Below, piece after piece: positions 46,863 through 56,519 of a DNA stretch of 64,000 bases. The stretch comes from Lachnospiraceae bacterium. Its GTDB lineage: Bacteria; Bacillota; Clostridia; Lachnospirales; Lachnospiraceae. The first letter of the stretch is position 1. Every line of letters starts with the position of its first letter. The stretch is taken from positions 62,001 to 126,000 of the forward strand of contig CABJAV010000007.1 of NCBI GenBank assembly GCA_902363675.1, given 5' to 3'. Both the position numbers and the translations under genes were made by a program. The notes under the pieces are model-generated. The model had not been told where the DNA came from. It made no database searches and was given only the letters and a program-made list of their open reading frames with translations.

Positions 46863-47753
46863 ATGCAAATAGGAATCATAGGCGCGGGGCGTGTGGGCTG
46901 TTCCATGGGAAAGTATCTTGTGGAGCATGGTGCAGACGTTCTCGGATATTATGATACGAATGATCGGGCGGCAGAAGAAGCCGCACAATTCACAGGGACA
47001 GAGCGTTATGATACGCTGGCAGAACTTGTATCAGCCAGCAGACTGATATTTATCACGACACCGGATGGAATCATCCTGCGCGTGTGGGAACAAATCAGAC
47101 ATCTGCCTCTTGCGCAGAAGATAATATGTCATTGTAGTGGCGCATTATCATCGGATTCATTTTCTGGAATTGAAGATACGCGTGCAGCGTGTCTGTCTAT
47201 TCATCCAATGTTACCGTTCAGTAACAGATTTTCATCTTATGAACAATTGGAAAAAGCGTTTTTTACCGTGGAAGGGGATTCTTCGGCAACACAGGTCGTG
47301 TCGGCAATGTTTGAAGGATTCGGAAACCGGGTATGCAGCATTCGTGCGGAGGATAAGCCCCGTTATCATGCAGCCACGAGCATTTTAAGCAATCAGGTTG
47401 TTGCAGTACTGGATTGTGGATATGCGTTGCTTGAACAATGCGGATTTTCCAGAGAGGAAGCCATTGTGGCGACAGCGACGCTGGTACGGCAGAATATAAA
47501 CAATGTGATCGAAAACGGATGCGTGGATGCTTTGACCGGACCAATTGAGCGATGTGATCTTGGTACGGTGGAAAAACATCTTGCGTGTCTGGGAGAGGAA
47601 GATGCACAGATGTACCGTATTCTTGGAACAAAGCTTGTGACAATCGCAGAAAAGAAAAATCCCGGGGTGGATTATGGCAAAATGCGGGCGTTGCTCCAAT
47701 CAACCGGATGCAAAAACGAAGAAGATGAAAAAGCAGGCGAAGGAGGCTTATAA
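46863..47753 (+). CDS. panG: Rossmann/DUF2520 protein, likely ketopantoate reductase PanG
   Basis: A 296-residue protein. The N-terminal Rossmann motif GIIGAGRVG is followed by TTPDGII and the DUF2520 C-terminal domain ([20 protein letters not shown] and [16 protein letters not shown]). Ketopantoate reductase is the only pathway step not otherwise encoded in this operon (panB, panC, panD follow). From memory, a PanG ketopantoate reductase has been described in Francisella with this kind of architecture. The start has GAAGGTGG upstream. Function rests on the operon and that precedent. Confidence 0.75.
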   Translation: MQIGIIGAGRVGCSMGKYLVEHGADVLGYYDTNDRAAEEAAQFTGTERYDTLAELVSASRLIFITTPDGIILRVWEQIRHLPLAQKIICHCSGALSSDSFSGIEDTRAACLSIHPMLPFSNRFSSYEQLEKAFFTVEGDSSATQVVSAMFEGFGNRVCSIRAEDKPRYHAATSILSNQVVAVLDCGYALLEQCGFSREEAIVATATLVRQNINNVIENGCVDALTGPIERCDLGTVEKHLACLGEEDAQMYRILGTKLVTIAEKKNPGVDYGKMRALLQSTGCKNEEDEKAGEGGL

Positions 47754-47757
47754 AATT

Positions 47758-48585
47758 ATGAAGAACACAGTAGTTACATTTCGGGAGGCAAAGCAGAAAG
47801 GTGAGAAACTTACCATGCTTACCGCATATGATTATTCCACAGCAAAACTGATCGATGAAGCCGGCGTCAATGCAATCCTTGTAGGGGATTCACTTGGCAT
47901 GGTCATGCTTGGATATGAGGACACACTTTCTGTGACAATGGAGGATATGATTCATCACAGTGCAGCAGTTGCCAGAGGAATCAAAAATACACTTCTGATC
48001 ACAGACATGCCGTTTATGTCTTATCAGACATCAGTTTATGATGCCGTTGTCAATGCCGGCCGTCTGGTAAAAGAAGGTCGTGCCCAGGCAGTCAAATTAG
48101 AAGGTGGTATGGAAGTCTGTGACCATATTCGCGCGATTGTCAAGGCATCTATTCCGGTATGTGCGCATCTGGGACTGACACCGCAGTCAGTAAATGCGTT
48201 CGGCGGATTTAAGGTACAGGGAAAAGGCGAGGAAGCAGCACAGAGACTTTTGGATGAGGCGCGTGCGGTCGAAGAGGCAGGTGCATTCGCTGTCGTATTG
48301 GAATGTGTACCACAGGCATTGGCAGAAAAAATCACAAAGTCAATCCATATTCCGACGATTGGTATCGGTGCGGGTGCAGGATGTGACGGACAGGTGCTTG
48401 TATATCAGGATATGCTTGGCATGTATTCCGACATGGTGCCGAAGTTCGCAAAACAGTATGCACAGGTCGGCACACAGATGAAAGAAGCGTTTGCTGCTTA
48501 TCGAAAAGAAGTGGCAGATGGAACGTTCCCGGCACCGGAGCACACCTTTAAAATGGATGAGACAATTCTGGATAAATTATATTAA
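47758..48585 (+). CDS. panB: 3-methyl-2-oxobutanoate hydroxymethyltransferase PanB
   Basis: A 275-residue TIM-barrel enzyme forming ketopantoate from ketoisovalerate. Family blocks are [30 protein letters not shown] and [13 protein letters not shown] 47758 is chosen because AGGAGG lies upstream inside the end of panG. Length is normal. Confidence 0.97.
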   Translation: MKNTVVTFREAKQKGEKLTMLTAYDYSTAKLIDEAGVNAILVGDSLGMVMLGYEDTLSVTMEDMIHHSAAVARGIKNTLLITDMPFMSYQTSVYDAVVNAGRLVKEGRAQAVKLEGGMEVCDHIRAIVKASIPVCAHLGLTPQSVNAFGGFKVQGKGEEAAQRLLDEARAVEEAGAFAVVLECVPQALAEKITKSIHIPTIGIGAGAGCDGQVLVYQDMLGMYSDMVPKFAKQYAQVGTQMKEAFAAYRKEVADGTFPAPEHTFKMDETILDKLY

Positions 48586-48588
48586 ATG

Positions 48589-48640
48589 TGTCAGGCTTTC
48601 TATGAAAACCTGACATGCAGGTCAGTCCTTAATGGGCTGA
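48589..48640 (+). other. Overlapping alternative hairpins between panB and panC
   Basis: TGTCAGG (48589-48595) pairs with CCTGACA (48609-48615). CTGAC inside the second arm can instead pair with GTCAG at 48621-48625. That arm in turn can pair with a later GGGCTGAG. The stems exclude one another and sit just before the panC ribosome site. Confidence 0.45.
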
Positions 48641-48660
48641 GGTTCGAAAGGAGAGAAAAA

Positions 48661-49506
48661 ATGAAGATATATGGAGAAATCGCAAAAGTAAGAGAGACAG
48701 TAAAAGCATGGAAAGCACAGGGCCTTACCGTCGGATTCGTACCGACGATGGGATATCTGCATGAAGGACATAAGAGCCTGATCGATGCTGCCAGAAAAGA
48801 AAATGATCGTGTGGTTGTAAGTATTTTTGTAAATCCGATGCAGTTCGGACCGAAGGAAGACCTGGCAAGTTACCCGAGAGATCTCGACAAGGATGCAAAG
48901 CTTTGTGAGGCAGCAGGTGTGGATGTGATCTTTCATCCGGAACCGGAAGAGATGTACACACCGCAGTTCTGTTCTTATGTGGATATGAACGGACTGACAA
49001 CCGAACTTTGTGGAAAAACCAGACCAACACATTTCCGCGGTGTGCAGACAGTCGTATTGAAGTTATTCCATATCGTGACACCGGACCGTGCATATTTTGG
49101 TCAGAAGGACGCACAGCAGCTTGCAGTCATCAAGCGCATGGTTACGGATCTGAATGTTGATGTACAGATCATCGGATGTCCGATCATCCGTGAGGAGGAT
49201 GGTCTTGCAAAAAGCTCCAGAAATACATATCTGAATGCAGAAGAGCGCAAGGCAGCACTGGTGCTGAGCCGCAGTCTGAAGCTTGGAAAAGAACTTGTTG
49301 CAAAGGGCGAAAAGAGTGCGGAAGCTGTGAAGAAAGTGATTACAGAGGAAATCGAAAAAGAGCCTCTGGCAAAAATTGATTATGTGGAAGTCGTTGATTT
49401 TGACACAATCACACCAACAGAAACTATTGGAAAGTCCGTTCTTGTTGCAATCGCTGTTTACATTGGAAAAACGAGACTCATTGACAACTTTATCGTGGAG
49501 GCTTAG
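48661..49506 (+). CDS. panC: Pantothenate synthetase PanC
   Basis: A 281-residue enzyme joining pantoate and beta-alanine with ATP. The adenylyltransferase motif is PTMGYLHEGH, followed by FVNPMQFG and RPTHFRGV, with the KMSKS-like AKSSRN. AAAGGAG is at good distance from ATG 48661. It lies between panB and panD. Confidence 0.97.
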   Translation: MKIYGEIAKVRETVKAWKAQGLTVGFVPTMGYLHEGHKSLIDAARKENDRVVVSIFVNPMQFGPKEDLASYPRDLDKDAKLCEAAGVDVIFHPEPEEMYTPQFCSYVDMNGLTTELCGKTRPTHFRGVQTVVLKLFHIVTPDRAYFGQKDAQQLAVIKRMVTDLNVDVQIIGCPIIREEDGLAKSSRNTYLNAEERKAALVLSRSLKLGKELVAKGEKSAEAVKKVITEEIEKEPLAKIDYVEVVDFDTITPTETIGKSVLVAIAVYIGKTRLIDNFIVEA

Positions 49507-49509
49507 CAT

Positions 49510-49902
49510 ATGACATATACAATGTTGAAAGGTAAAATTCATCGTGCAGTAGTAAAGCAGGCAGATTTAAATTATGTGGGAAGTATCACTGTGGATACCG
49601 AGTTGCTTGAAGCTGCAGGAATTATGGAATACGAACTTGTTCAGATCGTGGACGTGGAGAATGGAAACCGGTTTGAAACCTATACGATCGCAGGCGAGCC
49701 GGGCTCCGGTATGATTTGTCTGAACGGCGCAGCTGCAAGACAGGTGGCCGTGGGGGATCATGTGATCCTCATGTGCTATGCGCAGATGACACCGGAGGAA
49801 GCAAGACAGCACAAACCGAAAGTTGTTTTTGTGGATGGGGAGAATCATATTTCCAAGATGACAAACTACGAAAAGCATGGAAAGATTGCAGAGGATATGT
49901 AA
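49510..49902 (+). CDS. panD: Aspartate 1-decarboxylase PanD
   Basis: A 130-residue proenzyme making beta-alanine. The self-cleavage site is G24-S25 in YVGSITVD, which yields the pyruvoyl group; LNGAAAR is also typical. It completes the pathway to pantothenate within this operon. It starts four bases after panC. Confidence 0.97.
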   Translation: MTYTMLKGKIHRAVVKQADLNYVGSITVDTELLEAAGIMEYELVQIVDVENGNRFETYTIAGEPGSGMICLNGAAARQVAVGDHVILMCYAQMTPEEARQHKPKVVFVDGENHISKMTNYEKHGKIAEDM

Positions 49903-50311
49903 GAGAATAACGGAAGATTTCTATCTTTGGAGATGGGCATTGCTTGTGCTGCTCGTGTATGGCTGTGTGACGCAGATTGTTTTTGGCACGATTTGCCCGT
50001 TTGTGGTATTCAGTGGATTTCCATGTCCGGCATGCGGACTGACCAGAGGGGTATGTGCGATACTTACCGGGCATTGGAAGATGGCAGCAGCATATAATAT
50101 CACCGCTTTTTTGTGGCTGCCGGCACTCATCTGGTTCTGCTTTATGCGCTATATTGCCGGAAAAAACAAAATCTGCTGGGAACCGGTCTTTATCGTGATT
50201 GCGATTATCACCGTTATTTATTATATATATCGTATGAAGGCATGCTTTCCGGGAAATCCTCCGATGTGCTATCATGCGAAAAATGTCGTGACATGGCTTT
50301 TACATCTGTGA
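49877..50311 (+). CDS. DUF2752 membrane protein
   Basis: A 144-residue protein with three membrane helices. The DUF2752 signature is [19 protein letters not shown]. Function is unknown in the family. ATG 49877 overlaps the end of panD by 26 bases in another frame and has no clear ribosome site, so the true start could be slightly different; translation is probably coupled to panD. Confidence 0.8.
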   Translation: MERLQRICKRITEDFYLWRWALLVLLVYGCVTQIVFGTICPFVVFSGFPCPACGLTRGVCAILTGHWKMAAAYNITAFLWLPALIWFCFMRYIAGKNKICWEPVFIVIAIITVIYYIYRMKACFPGNPPMCYHAKNVVTWLLHL

Positions 50312-50317
50312 TATACT
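50288..50317 (+). promoter_or_regulatory. Promoter of the small zinc-ribbon gene
   Basis: GTGACA and TATACT are 18 bases apart, inside the end of the DUF2752 gene, and 36 bases before the next ribosome site. Confidence 0.45.
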
Positions 50318-50353
50318 ATAAAAGGTGTTTATCAACATAAGTTTTAGGAGAAA

Positions 50354-50803
50354 ATGAAAATGTTTTGTACAAATTGTGGAACAGATAACAATAATGGTGA
50401 AACAAACTGCAAAAACTGTGGCGCACCATTAGGCGGAGCAGACAACAATGCTGCATTCAATAATGGTTCTTACGCATATAACCAGCAGGGAACCGGAACA
50501 TATGGAAACCAGAATCAGCCATATCCGAACAACAATGTGGGATTCAATGAGAGCATGATTCCGGAAGAATATCGTCCAATCAGCATGTGGGGATATTTGG
50601 GATATCAGATCCTGTTTGCGCTTCCATGTGTCGGTCTGATTCTGTTACTGGTATTCTCTTTTGGAGGAACCAAGAATAAGAACTTAAAGAACTTTGCAAG
50701 ATCTTATTTCTGTGTATTAATTATTGCAGTTGTTTTAGTTGCGATTATTATGGCAGTCGGTGGTGTTGGCTTTTTGTCAAGCGTAAGCAATGGTTATTAC
50801 TAA
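50354..50803 (+). CDS. Small zinc-ribbon membrane protein
   Basis: A 149-residue protein. A CxxC-x-CxxC zinc ribbon (FCTNCG, NCKNCG) is followed by an Asn/Gly/Tyr-rich linker (about residues 30-65), the block MIPEEYRPISMWGYLGYQIL and two membrane helices. Similar proteins are common in Lachnospiraceae and their role is unknown. TTAGGAG precedes the start. The frame also allows M3 as first residue. Confidence 0.8.
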   Translation: MKMFCTNCGTDNNNGETNCKNCGAPLGGADNNAAFNNGSYAYNQQGTGTYGNQNQPYPNNNVGFNESMIPEEYRPISMWGYLGYQILFALPCVGLILLLVFSFGGTKNKNLKNFARSYFCVLIIAVVLVAIIMAVGGVGFLSSVSNGYY

Positions 50804-50835
50804 TTCGTTAGCACATATATAAAAGAAAGCGAAAG

Positions 50836-50887
50836 ATGAGATTCGTATTTTCCTTGAGACAGAGGGAGGGCGAATCTCATTTTATTT
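50836..50887 (+). terminator. Terminator after the zinc-ribbon gene
   Basis: ATGAGATTCG and CGAATCTCAT form a perfect 10-bp stem followed by TTTATTT. Confidence 0.75.
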
Positions 50888-50978
50888 ATACGAATGTGTG
50901 CGAAGGGGGCGAATAGTTACTATACGAAAACATCATTTAAAACATCAGCCGGAATGTCGGCTGGAAGCGGGCTTGGTC

Positions 50979-51007
50979 TTGAATGAATTTTTGGAATCAG
51001 TTATAAT
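50979..51007 (+). promoter_or_regulatory. Promoter before the truncated yhfC
   Basis: TTGAAT and a perfect TATAAT are 17 bases apart. A CAGCCG / CGGCTG hairpin lies just upstream (50946-50963). Confidence 0.65.
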
Positions 51008-51071
51008 GGGGCTTATAGCATTTGCCCGTTGAAAGCATGTGTGAGGCAGATACAAAAGAAAGGAAGACAAA

Positions 51072-51308
51072 ATGAACTTAGGTCATGTATCCGTGGTGAG
51101 TATCATTGGAATGATCATTTCGATGCTCATTGCGATTGGATTACCCGTATTTTTGATGCTTTTTGTGCGAAAAAAGGAAAAAGCACAGATTAATTTCTTT
51201 TTTATTGGTGCAGCAGTATTTGTGCTGGCAGCATTGTTCTTAGAACAGTCCTGTCATGCGCTGGTGTTTAGCGTAGCCGGTGATGTTCTGAAGGAGAAGC
51301 AGGCATAG
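51072..51308 (+). CDS. Truncated YhfC-family membrane protein
   Basis: A 78-residue protein with two membrane helices whose start SVVSIIGMIISMLIAIGLPV and FFFIGAAVFVLAALFLEQ match the N-terminus of YhfC-type intramembrane proteins. Those are usually over 200 residues. The glutamate-containing catalytic helices are missing, and the C-terminus ends in a short unrelated tail. AAAGGAAG precedes the ATG, and the gene has a good promoter. It is probably a degraded gene, though a short functional product cannot be excluded. Confidence 0.6.
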   Translation: MNLGHVSVVSIIGMIISMLIAIGLPVFLMLFVRKKEKAQINFFFIGAAVFVLAALFLEQSCHALVFSVAGDVLKEKQA

Positions 51309-51332
51309 AGAGCAGAGAGAGGATTTGATTTT

Positions 51333-52265
51333 ATGAGTACTCAATTAAGGCATTCGTTGTTATTACTTCTTACTGCATTTATCTGGGGCGTTGCATTTGT
51401 GGCACAGAGTGTCGGAATGGATTATGTAGGGCCGTTTACGTTTACGGCATCCCGTTCTCTGATCGGTGCGGTGGTGTTGCTTCCGGTAATCTGGTTTCGG
51501 ACAAGAAAAGAGACCGGTGCCGGGACAGAACAAAAGAAGGGGACTGCAGTGGATAAAAAGAATAAAAAAACTTTGCTGGCAGGTGGAATCATTTGTGGTG
51601 CATTCCTTTGTATTGCTACGAACCTGCAGCAGATCGGTTTGCAGTACAGTACGGTCGGCAAGTCGGGCTTTGTAACAGCTATGTATATCGTGCTTGTACC
51701 GATTCTTGGCATTTTTCTGCACAAGGGAATTGATATGCGAAAGGTGATTTCTGTGATACTTGCAGTGTGTGGTCTGTATCTGCTTTGTATGACAGACGGA
51801 AGCTTTTCGATTGGAAAAGGAGATATTTTTACAATTTTATGCGCATTGGCATTTTCGTTGCAGATTCTTTCCGTTGATCATTTTGCACCGAAGGTGGATT
51901 GTGTAAAACTGGCAAGTTTGCAGTTTCTGCTCTGTGGAATCTGTTCCTGTGCGCCGATGCTGTTGTTTGAGCATCCGCAGTTTTCTCAGCTGGCGGCAGC
52001 ATGGATGCCGATTTTATATGCGGGAGTTCTTTCGAACGGTGTGGCATATACCTTACAGATCGTTGCACAGAAAGGAATAAATCCGACGGTTGCATCGTTG
52101 ATTATGAGTTTAGAGTCTGTAATTTCGGTGTTGGCTGGATGGGCGATTTTACATCAGACACTGACAAAAAGAGAATTGGCAGGATGCGTGTTTATGTTTG
52201 CAGCAATTATTATTGTGCAGTTAAAACCTAGAGAAAATGGAGGTTATCATGAAGAATATAATTGA
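51333..52265 (+). CDS. EamA-family (DMT) transporter
   Basis: A 310-residue protein with ten predicted membrane helices in two EamA repeats. It begins SLLLLLTAFIWGVAFVAQS, and the second repeat has VLSNGVAYTLQIVAQK and SLESVISVLAGW. A charged insert (KKGTAVDKKNKKT) lies between helices 2 and 3. The substrate is unknown. Its end overlaps cysE by 17 bases, which may hint at a thiol or amino-acid cargo, but this is only positional. Confidence 0.88.
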   Translation: MSTQLRHSLLLLLTAFIWGVAFVAQSVGMDYVGPFTFTASRSLIGAVVLLPVIWFRTRKETGAGTEQKKGTAVDKKNKKTLLAGGIICGAFLCIATNLQQIGLQYSTVGKSGFVTAMYIVLVPILGIFLHKGIDMRKVISVILAVCGLYLLCMTDGSFSIGKGDIFTILCALAFSLQILSVDHFAPKVDCVKLASLQFLLCGICSCAPMLLFEHPQFSQLAAAWMPILYAGVLSNGVAYTLQIVAQKGINPTVASLIMSLESVISVLAGWAILHQTLTKRELAGCVFMFAAIIIVQLKPRENGGYHEEYN

Positions 52266-53199
52266 ACGTGAAGTAGATGGAATTTTAACAGATATACTGG
52301 ATGATTATAAAAAAGAGCGTGCAATCGATAAAAATGATATTTATAATCAGCCGGATAAAAATGAGATTATTGCAATTTTAGACCATTTGATGGCAATTGT
52401 TTATCCGGGATTTTTCCGGGAAAAAAGCCACAAAATTTACAATCTCAGCCATACGGTTTCCACTTTGATTGAGGATGTGCTGTTCCATTTGAACAAGCAG
52501 ATCATGGTTGTAATGAAATATACAAAAGCATTTTCAGAGGAACAGGAAGAAGAGTTAGAAGAATTTACGCAGAATGCTTCTGTTGCATTCCTCAAGACTA
52601 TTCCAAAAATCCGAGAGTATCTGGATACTGATCTGCAGGCAGCTTTGGACGGTGATCCGGCAGCAAGCAGCAAGGAAGAAATTATTTTCTCTTATCCAGG
52701 TCTGTATGCAATCACAGTGTACCGTCTTGCACATGAGCTGTTTCTTTTGAAGGTACCACTCATTCCACGTATGATGACCGAGCATGCACACAGCAAAACC
52801 GGAATTGATATTCATCCGGGAGCAACCATCGGAAAATATTTCTTTATTGATCATGGTACTGGCATTGTTGTCGGCGAGACAACTGTAATCGGAGAACATG
52901 TAAAACTGTATCAGGGTGTGACACTCGGTGCTTTGTCTACAAAGGGTGGACAGAAACTGCGTCATGTGAGACGTCATCCAACCATCTGCGATAATGTAAC
53001 CATTTACTCAGGCGCGTCCATTCTTGGTGGAAATACAGTGGTCGAAGAAGGTGTCGTTGTTGGCGGAAATGCTTTTATTACCAAGTCTGTCAGCAAGGGT
53101 ACAAAAGTCAGCGTGAAGAATCAGGAACTGGTATATCACAGTGACGATGAGTCTTTGCACCAAAATGAACAGGACGAGTCCTGGTTTTACGTTATTTAA
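52249..53199 (+). CDS. cysE: Serine O-acetyltransferase
   Basis: A 316-residue enzyme making O-acetylserine for cysteine synthesis. An extended helical N-terminus (about 150 residues) precedes the acyltransferase domain. That domain has HEL near residue 165, HSKTGIDIHPGATIG, FFIDHGTGIVVGE and left-handed hexapeptide repeats ending in VVVGGNAFITKSV. GGAGG precedes ATG 52249. The long N-terminal type is common in Firmicutes and Bacteroidetes. Confidence 0.92.
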   Translation: MKNIIEREVDGILTDILDDYKKERAIDKNDIYNQPDKNEIIAILDHLMAIVYPGFFREKSHKIYNLSHTVSTLIEDVLFHLNKQIMVVMKYTKAFSEEQEEELEEFTQNASVAFLKTIPKIREYLDTDLQAALDGDPAASSKEEIIFSYPGLYAITVYRLAHELFLLKVPLIPRMMTEHAHSKTGIDIHPGATIGKYFFIDHGTGIVVGETTVIGEHVKLYQGVTLGALSTKGGQKLRHVRRHPTICDNVTIYSGASILGGNTVVEEGVVVGGNAFITKSVSKGTKVSVKNQELVYHSDDESLHQNEQDESWFYVI

Positions 53200-53323
53200 T
53201 CGACTCAGAATAGTTACATCGAAATTATTCGCATCTCATTGCGTTTGATGTAGAATGTATGATAAAATAAAAAAGTATGTGATATGCATACAGAATATGG
53301 TGTGGGTTTAGGAGAGTTAACAC

Positions 53324-54289
53324 ATGATTGACAAGAAAAAATTTAAAAATGCAATAAATAAAAGTCAGAAAGCAATGCAGAATGCGCCGACAGATCAGAG
53401 TATGACAGTTGATGTCAAAAATGAGGAACTTGAAGCACAGATTAAAGTCTACACAAAAGAGAAAACCAGAGAAAATTTGAACCAGCTTATTGAGATTGCC
53501 CGCAAATGCAGACTTCTGGTACCGGCAAATTTGAATGAGCAGAATCAGCCGGTTCCATGCCTGCTCAATAGTCAGGAAAATGGATTGTTTTTCCCGGCAT
53601 ATACTTCAAAGGAACAGATTCCGCAGGAACCAAAGAGTCCGGCAATTATCAATATGCCGTATCTGGCAATCAATGAAGTTGCCTGCCGTCAGGCGGAACA
53701 TATCGGAGGAATTGTAATCAATCCGTTTACGGATAATCTGGTGTTTAAAATGCCTTTGGTACAGCGCATTGAGGAAGTGGAGAAAGCACGTAAGAATGCG
53801 GGAAAAGTGAAGACTATGCAGTTGACACCGGAACAGTATGTATTGTTCGAGCGTAAGCAGTTTGAGTTTGGATTTCTTCCAAGACGTTTATTTGAAAATG
53901 GCAAAGAGATGATGGAACAGCTTTGCGAGAAAAAAGAAGAATATATTGATCAGCTGTTTGAAGAGTCTTACCAGCAGAAACGCATGTATCCGTACCTGCC
54001 GGAAGATTTTTCCGTTATGGTTTTGAACATTTCGGATGATTTGACCATTGCCCGTGTCGATTTACCGAATCGCGAGATGGGAGTTCCGTCTTGTTATCGT
54101 ATTTATCTTGCATGGGATGAAAAGGAACAGAAGGGACGTTACATGACGATTGAGAAGACAAAAGATGCCGGAAGTAATCTTTTAGGAGAAATGGGAAGCG
54201 ACTGGAAACATGTGGATTACGGACAGGCACCGGTAGAAGGCGCAGAGTTACAGACTATTCTTGACATTTTAGAAGAAAAATTATCATAA
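53324..54289 (+). CDS. SseB-family protein
   Basis: A 321-residue soluble protein. Its central part (LVPANLNEQNQ, ENGLFFPAYTSKEQIP, GIVINPFTDNLVF) is a typical SseB fold as found in many Gram-positive genomes, where function is poorly known. The C-terminal third (YRIYLAWDEKEQKGRYMTIEK) is a second conserved domain often fused to it. The start has TTAGGAG upstream. It stands alone between cysE and ybaK. Confidence 0.8.
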   Translation: MIDKKKFKNAINKSQKAMQNAPTDQSMTVDVKNEELEAQIKVYTKEKTRENLNQLIEIARKCRLLVPANLNEQNQPVPCLLNSQENGLFFPAYTSKEQIPQEPKSPAIINMPYLAINEVACRQAEHIGGIVINPFTDNLVFKMPLVQRIEEVEKARKNAGKVKTMQLTPEQYVLFERKQFEFGFLPRRLFENGKEMMEQLCEKKEEYIDQLFEESYQQKRMYPYLPEDFSVMVLNISDDLTIARVDLPNREMGVPSCYRIYLAWDEKEQKGRYMTIEKTKDAGSNLLGEMGSDWKHVDYGQAPVEGAELQTILDILEEKLS

Positions 54290-54334
54290 TCTTAATTGCG
54301 TATATTATAAATGTACATATTGTAATAAATAATA

Positions 54335-54388
54335 AAAAGCCACTAGCCAGGAACAGGAATGATTGATTTCCAGGCTTGTGGCTTTTGT
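54335..54388. terminator. Bidirectional terminator between the SseB-like gene and ybaK
   Basis: AAAAGCCACTAGCC pairs with GGCTTGTGGCTTTT, with A and T tracts on opposite sides, between convergent genes. Confidence 0.8.
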
Positions 54389-54398
54389 TTGATGCATT

Positions 54399-54881
54399 TT
54401 ATTGTGCAAGAATCGGGGCGAAAGTTGCACGAACGACTTTTGCAAGATCCTGTGGGTTGAGTGCAATAGTCGTTCCGATGCGACCACCGCTGATATACAT
54501 TTTATCAAACTGTTCTGCAGATGCATCGATAACGGTAGGAAACGCTTTCTTCATACCAAGTGGACTGCAGCCACCACGGACATATCCGGTGATTGCGGTG
54601 AGATCTTTGACATGGATCATCTCTACAGATTTTTCTCCGACGGAACGGGCAGCGGCCTTTAAGTCTACTTCTTCAGCAATTGGAATGACAAAGACATAGT
54701 ATTGTTTGCTTTTTCCCTGCATAACAAGCGTTTTGTAAGTTTGTTCAGCAGGAGCTCCGGTTTTTTCAATCGTGTGCATGCCGTCAATAAATTCATCACA
54801 TTCATAATTGATCAGTTCGTATTCTATTTTGTTGCGCTCTAAAATGCGTACAGCGTTTGTTTTTACTTCTTTTTTTCCCAT
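54399..54881 (-). CDS. ybaK: YbaK/EbsC Cys-tRNA(Pro)-type deacylase
   Basis: A 160-residue trans-editing protein that removes mischarged amino acids from tRNA. Family blocks are KTLVMQGKSKQYYVFVIP, VDLKAAARSVG and VRGGCSPLGMKKAFP with the key lysine region. Length is normal. The start follows a weak site on the minus strand. Confidence 0.92.
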   Translation of the reverse strand: MGKKEVKTNAVRILERNKIEYELINYECDEFIDGMHTIEKTGAPAEQTYKTLVMQGKSKQYYVFVIPIAEEVDLKAAARSVGEKSVEMIHVKDLTAITGYVRGGCSPLGMKKAFPTVIDASAEQFDKMYISGGRIGTTIALNPQDLAKVVRATFAPILAQ

Positions 54882-54975
54882 ATATGTTTGATACTCCTAT
54901 ATGATAAGTTTTTAGGCAGCCTTGAATGGCTGCATTTCTATTTCGCCACTCATTATAGCAAATTCATCAGAAAAG

Positions 54976-55004
54976 TTGAACTGGAAATAGAGAAATGATA
55001 TAAT
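54976..55004 (+). promoter_or_regulatory. Promoter of the DUF308-tetR group
   Basis: TTGAAC and a perfect TATAAT are 17 bases apart, 43 bases before the start codon. Confidence 0.7.
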
Positions 55005-55047
55005 AAATGACACAAAATTTGAAATGAATAGGTAAAGGAGCATGCAT

Positions 55048-55638
55048 ATGAAGGATTTTCTGAAACGAATCAAAGCGGATTTTTTGGCATCATCTATTTT
55101 ATGTATTGTGCTGGGGCTTATATTTATCATTTGCAATGATGGAGTGATCAACCTCATGGGAAGCGTGTTTGCAGTGATACTTATTATCATTGGGGCTGTG
55201 TATGTCGGAAGCTTTTTTCTGAATTTTATTACGAACGGCATGTCTGTACTTATGGGTGTGATCATACTTGCCGTGGGAATCTGGTTCCTTGTCCAGCCGG
55301 CAGTGATTGTCAGTCTGATTCCGATTGTCATTGGAGTTGTGCTTTTGTTTCATGGCTTTCGTGCAATCAAGGAGACAATCGAAGCAAAGAAGTGTGGATA
55401 TGATGCCTGGGGAGCAAATCTGATTCTTGCAATTATAAGTCTGATCTGCGGATTTATTTGTGTGTTTGATGCTTTTGGAGTGATGGAGAAGGCGACGATT
55501 GTTGTTGGAATCATTCTGATATATAATGGCGTCTCTAATATATGGATCTCAAGCAGTGCAACCCGTGCTGCAAAAGATTATGCCCGTCGTAATGCCACGG
55601 TGGATGTTAATTTTGTTGAGGACGATGATGATAAATGA
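55048..55638 (+). CDS. DUF308 (HdeD-like) membrane protein
   Basis: A 196-residue protein with six membrane helices arranged as three hairpins, typical of the HdeD/DUF308 group ([38 protein letters not shown]). The C-terminal tail is acidic (VEDDDDK). ATG 55048 is preferred because AAAGGAG is seven bases away; ATG 55042 is too close. It overlaps the next gene by four bases. Confidence 0.85.
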   Translation: MKDFLKRIKADFLASSILCIVLGLIFIICNDGVINLMGSVFAVILIIIGAVYVGSFFLNFITNGMSVLMGVIILAVGIWFLVQPAVIVSLIPIVIGVVLLFHGFRAIKETIEAKKCGYDAWGANLILAIISLICGFICVFDAFGVMEKATIVVGIILIYNGVSNIWISSSATRAAKDYARRNATVDVNFVEDDDDK

Positions 55639-55865
55639 GACGGATGGAATTTAAGATGGAACGACCTGGACTTACCAAGGTCGGAGATGAATTGTCAGTT
55701 ACAGAGGGAAAACTCCCGACTTCTTATTATTACACAATTGAGCATGCAATTGCCATGTCTGGAAATTATGCGGTAAGTGAGCGGCTCAAAAGCCGTAAAG
55801 GAACGGTTGTGGATGTGAAGGAGACGGAAAAAGGATACTTTGTAACCATGGAATTTGATGAATAG
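55635..55865 (+). CDS. Small hypothetical protein
   Basis: A 76-residue soluble protein ([20 protein letters not shown], then [20 protein letters not shown] and YFVTMEFDE). It is likely a small beta-rich fold. The ATGA overlap with the DUF308 gene and the 11-base gap to tetR put it in their operon. No family is recognised. Confidence 0.7.
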   Translation: MRRMEFKMERPGLTKVGDELSVTEGKLPTSYYYTIEHAIAMSGNYAVSERLKSRKGTVVDVKETEKGYFVTMEFDE

Positions 55866-55876
55866 TAAGGTAAGAT

Positions 55877-56443
55877 ATGGCTACACAGAACAAAACTGAT
55901 ATTGATCAGCTACTGGCGGACAGCTTAAAGCAGCTTGCATCAAAAAAGTTACTGGAAAAAATTACAATTAAAGAGATTACGGATTTGGCTGGCGTGATTC
56001 GGCCTACGTTCTATAATCATTTTCAGGACAAATTTGAACTTCTGGAGTGGATTATAAAAAAGGAATTGTTAGAACCGGTCCAGCCTCTGATTCGCAATGA
56101 TATGTTTACGGAAGCAATGCTTCTTCTTTTTACCAATATCGAGAGAGATAAGGCTTTTTATTCCCATGTGGTGAAACTGGAGGGACCTGTTACGTTTCAT
56201 AGTATTGCCAGCAAGTGTGTGAGGGAAGTACTTCTGACGATTATCAATGAGCAGATGACGGGAAAGGAATCCAAACATAAGTGGCTGACTCCGGAGATTA
56301 TTTCCACGTATTATGCAGAGTCACTTTGTTTTGTGGCAGAGACCTGGATCAATCAGAATATGGTTCTGCCACCGAAAGAGATGGCAGAGGCCTATCAGTA
56401 TATGATCACACGCTCGATGATGGATATTATTAAAGAATTATAA
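55877..56443 (+). CDS. TetR-family transcriptional regulator
   Basis: A 188-residue repressor-like protein. The N-terminal HTH reads ITIKEITDLAGVIRPTFYNHFQDKFELLEWI. The C-terminal ligand domain is helical. It lies next to the MMPL exporter, whose expression it probably controls; palindromic TGTATA/TATACA sites lie just after its end. Confidence 0.9.
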   Translation: MATQNKTDIDQLLADSLKQLASKKLLEKITIKEITDLAGVIRPTFYNHFQDKFELLEWIIKKELLEPVQPLIRNDMFTEAMLLLFTNIERDKAFYSHVVKLEGPVTFHSIASKCVREVLLTIINEQMTGKESKHKWLTPEIISTYYAESLCFVAETWINQNMVLPPKEMAEAYQYMITRSMMDIIKEL

Positions 56444-56510
56444 GATACATACAATTTCACATGAATGTATAACAGAATATACAAATGCACACAAATGTAT
56501 ATTACATTGA
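56440..56510 (+). promoter_or_regulatory. Palindromic TGTATA / TATACA sites, candidate TetR operators
   Basis: TGTATA at 56466-56471 and TATACA at 56478-56483 form a perfect palindrome with a 6-base spacer. ATACAT and ATGTAT copies lie on both sides. The cluster is between the tetR-type gene and the exporter operon. Confidence 0.45.
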
Positions 56511-56519
56511 TACAGGACA

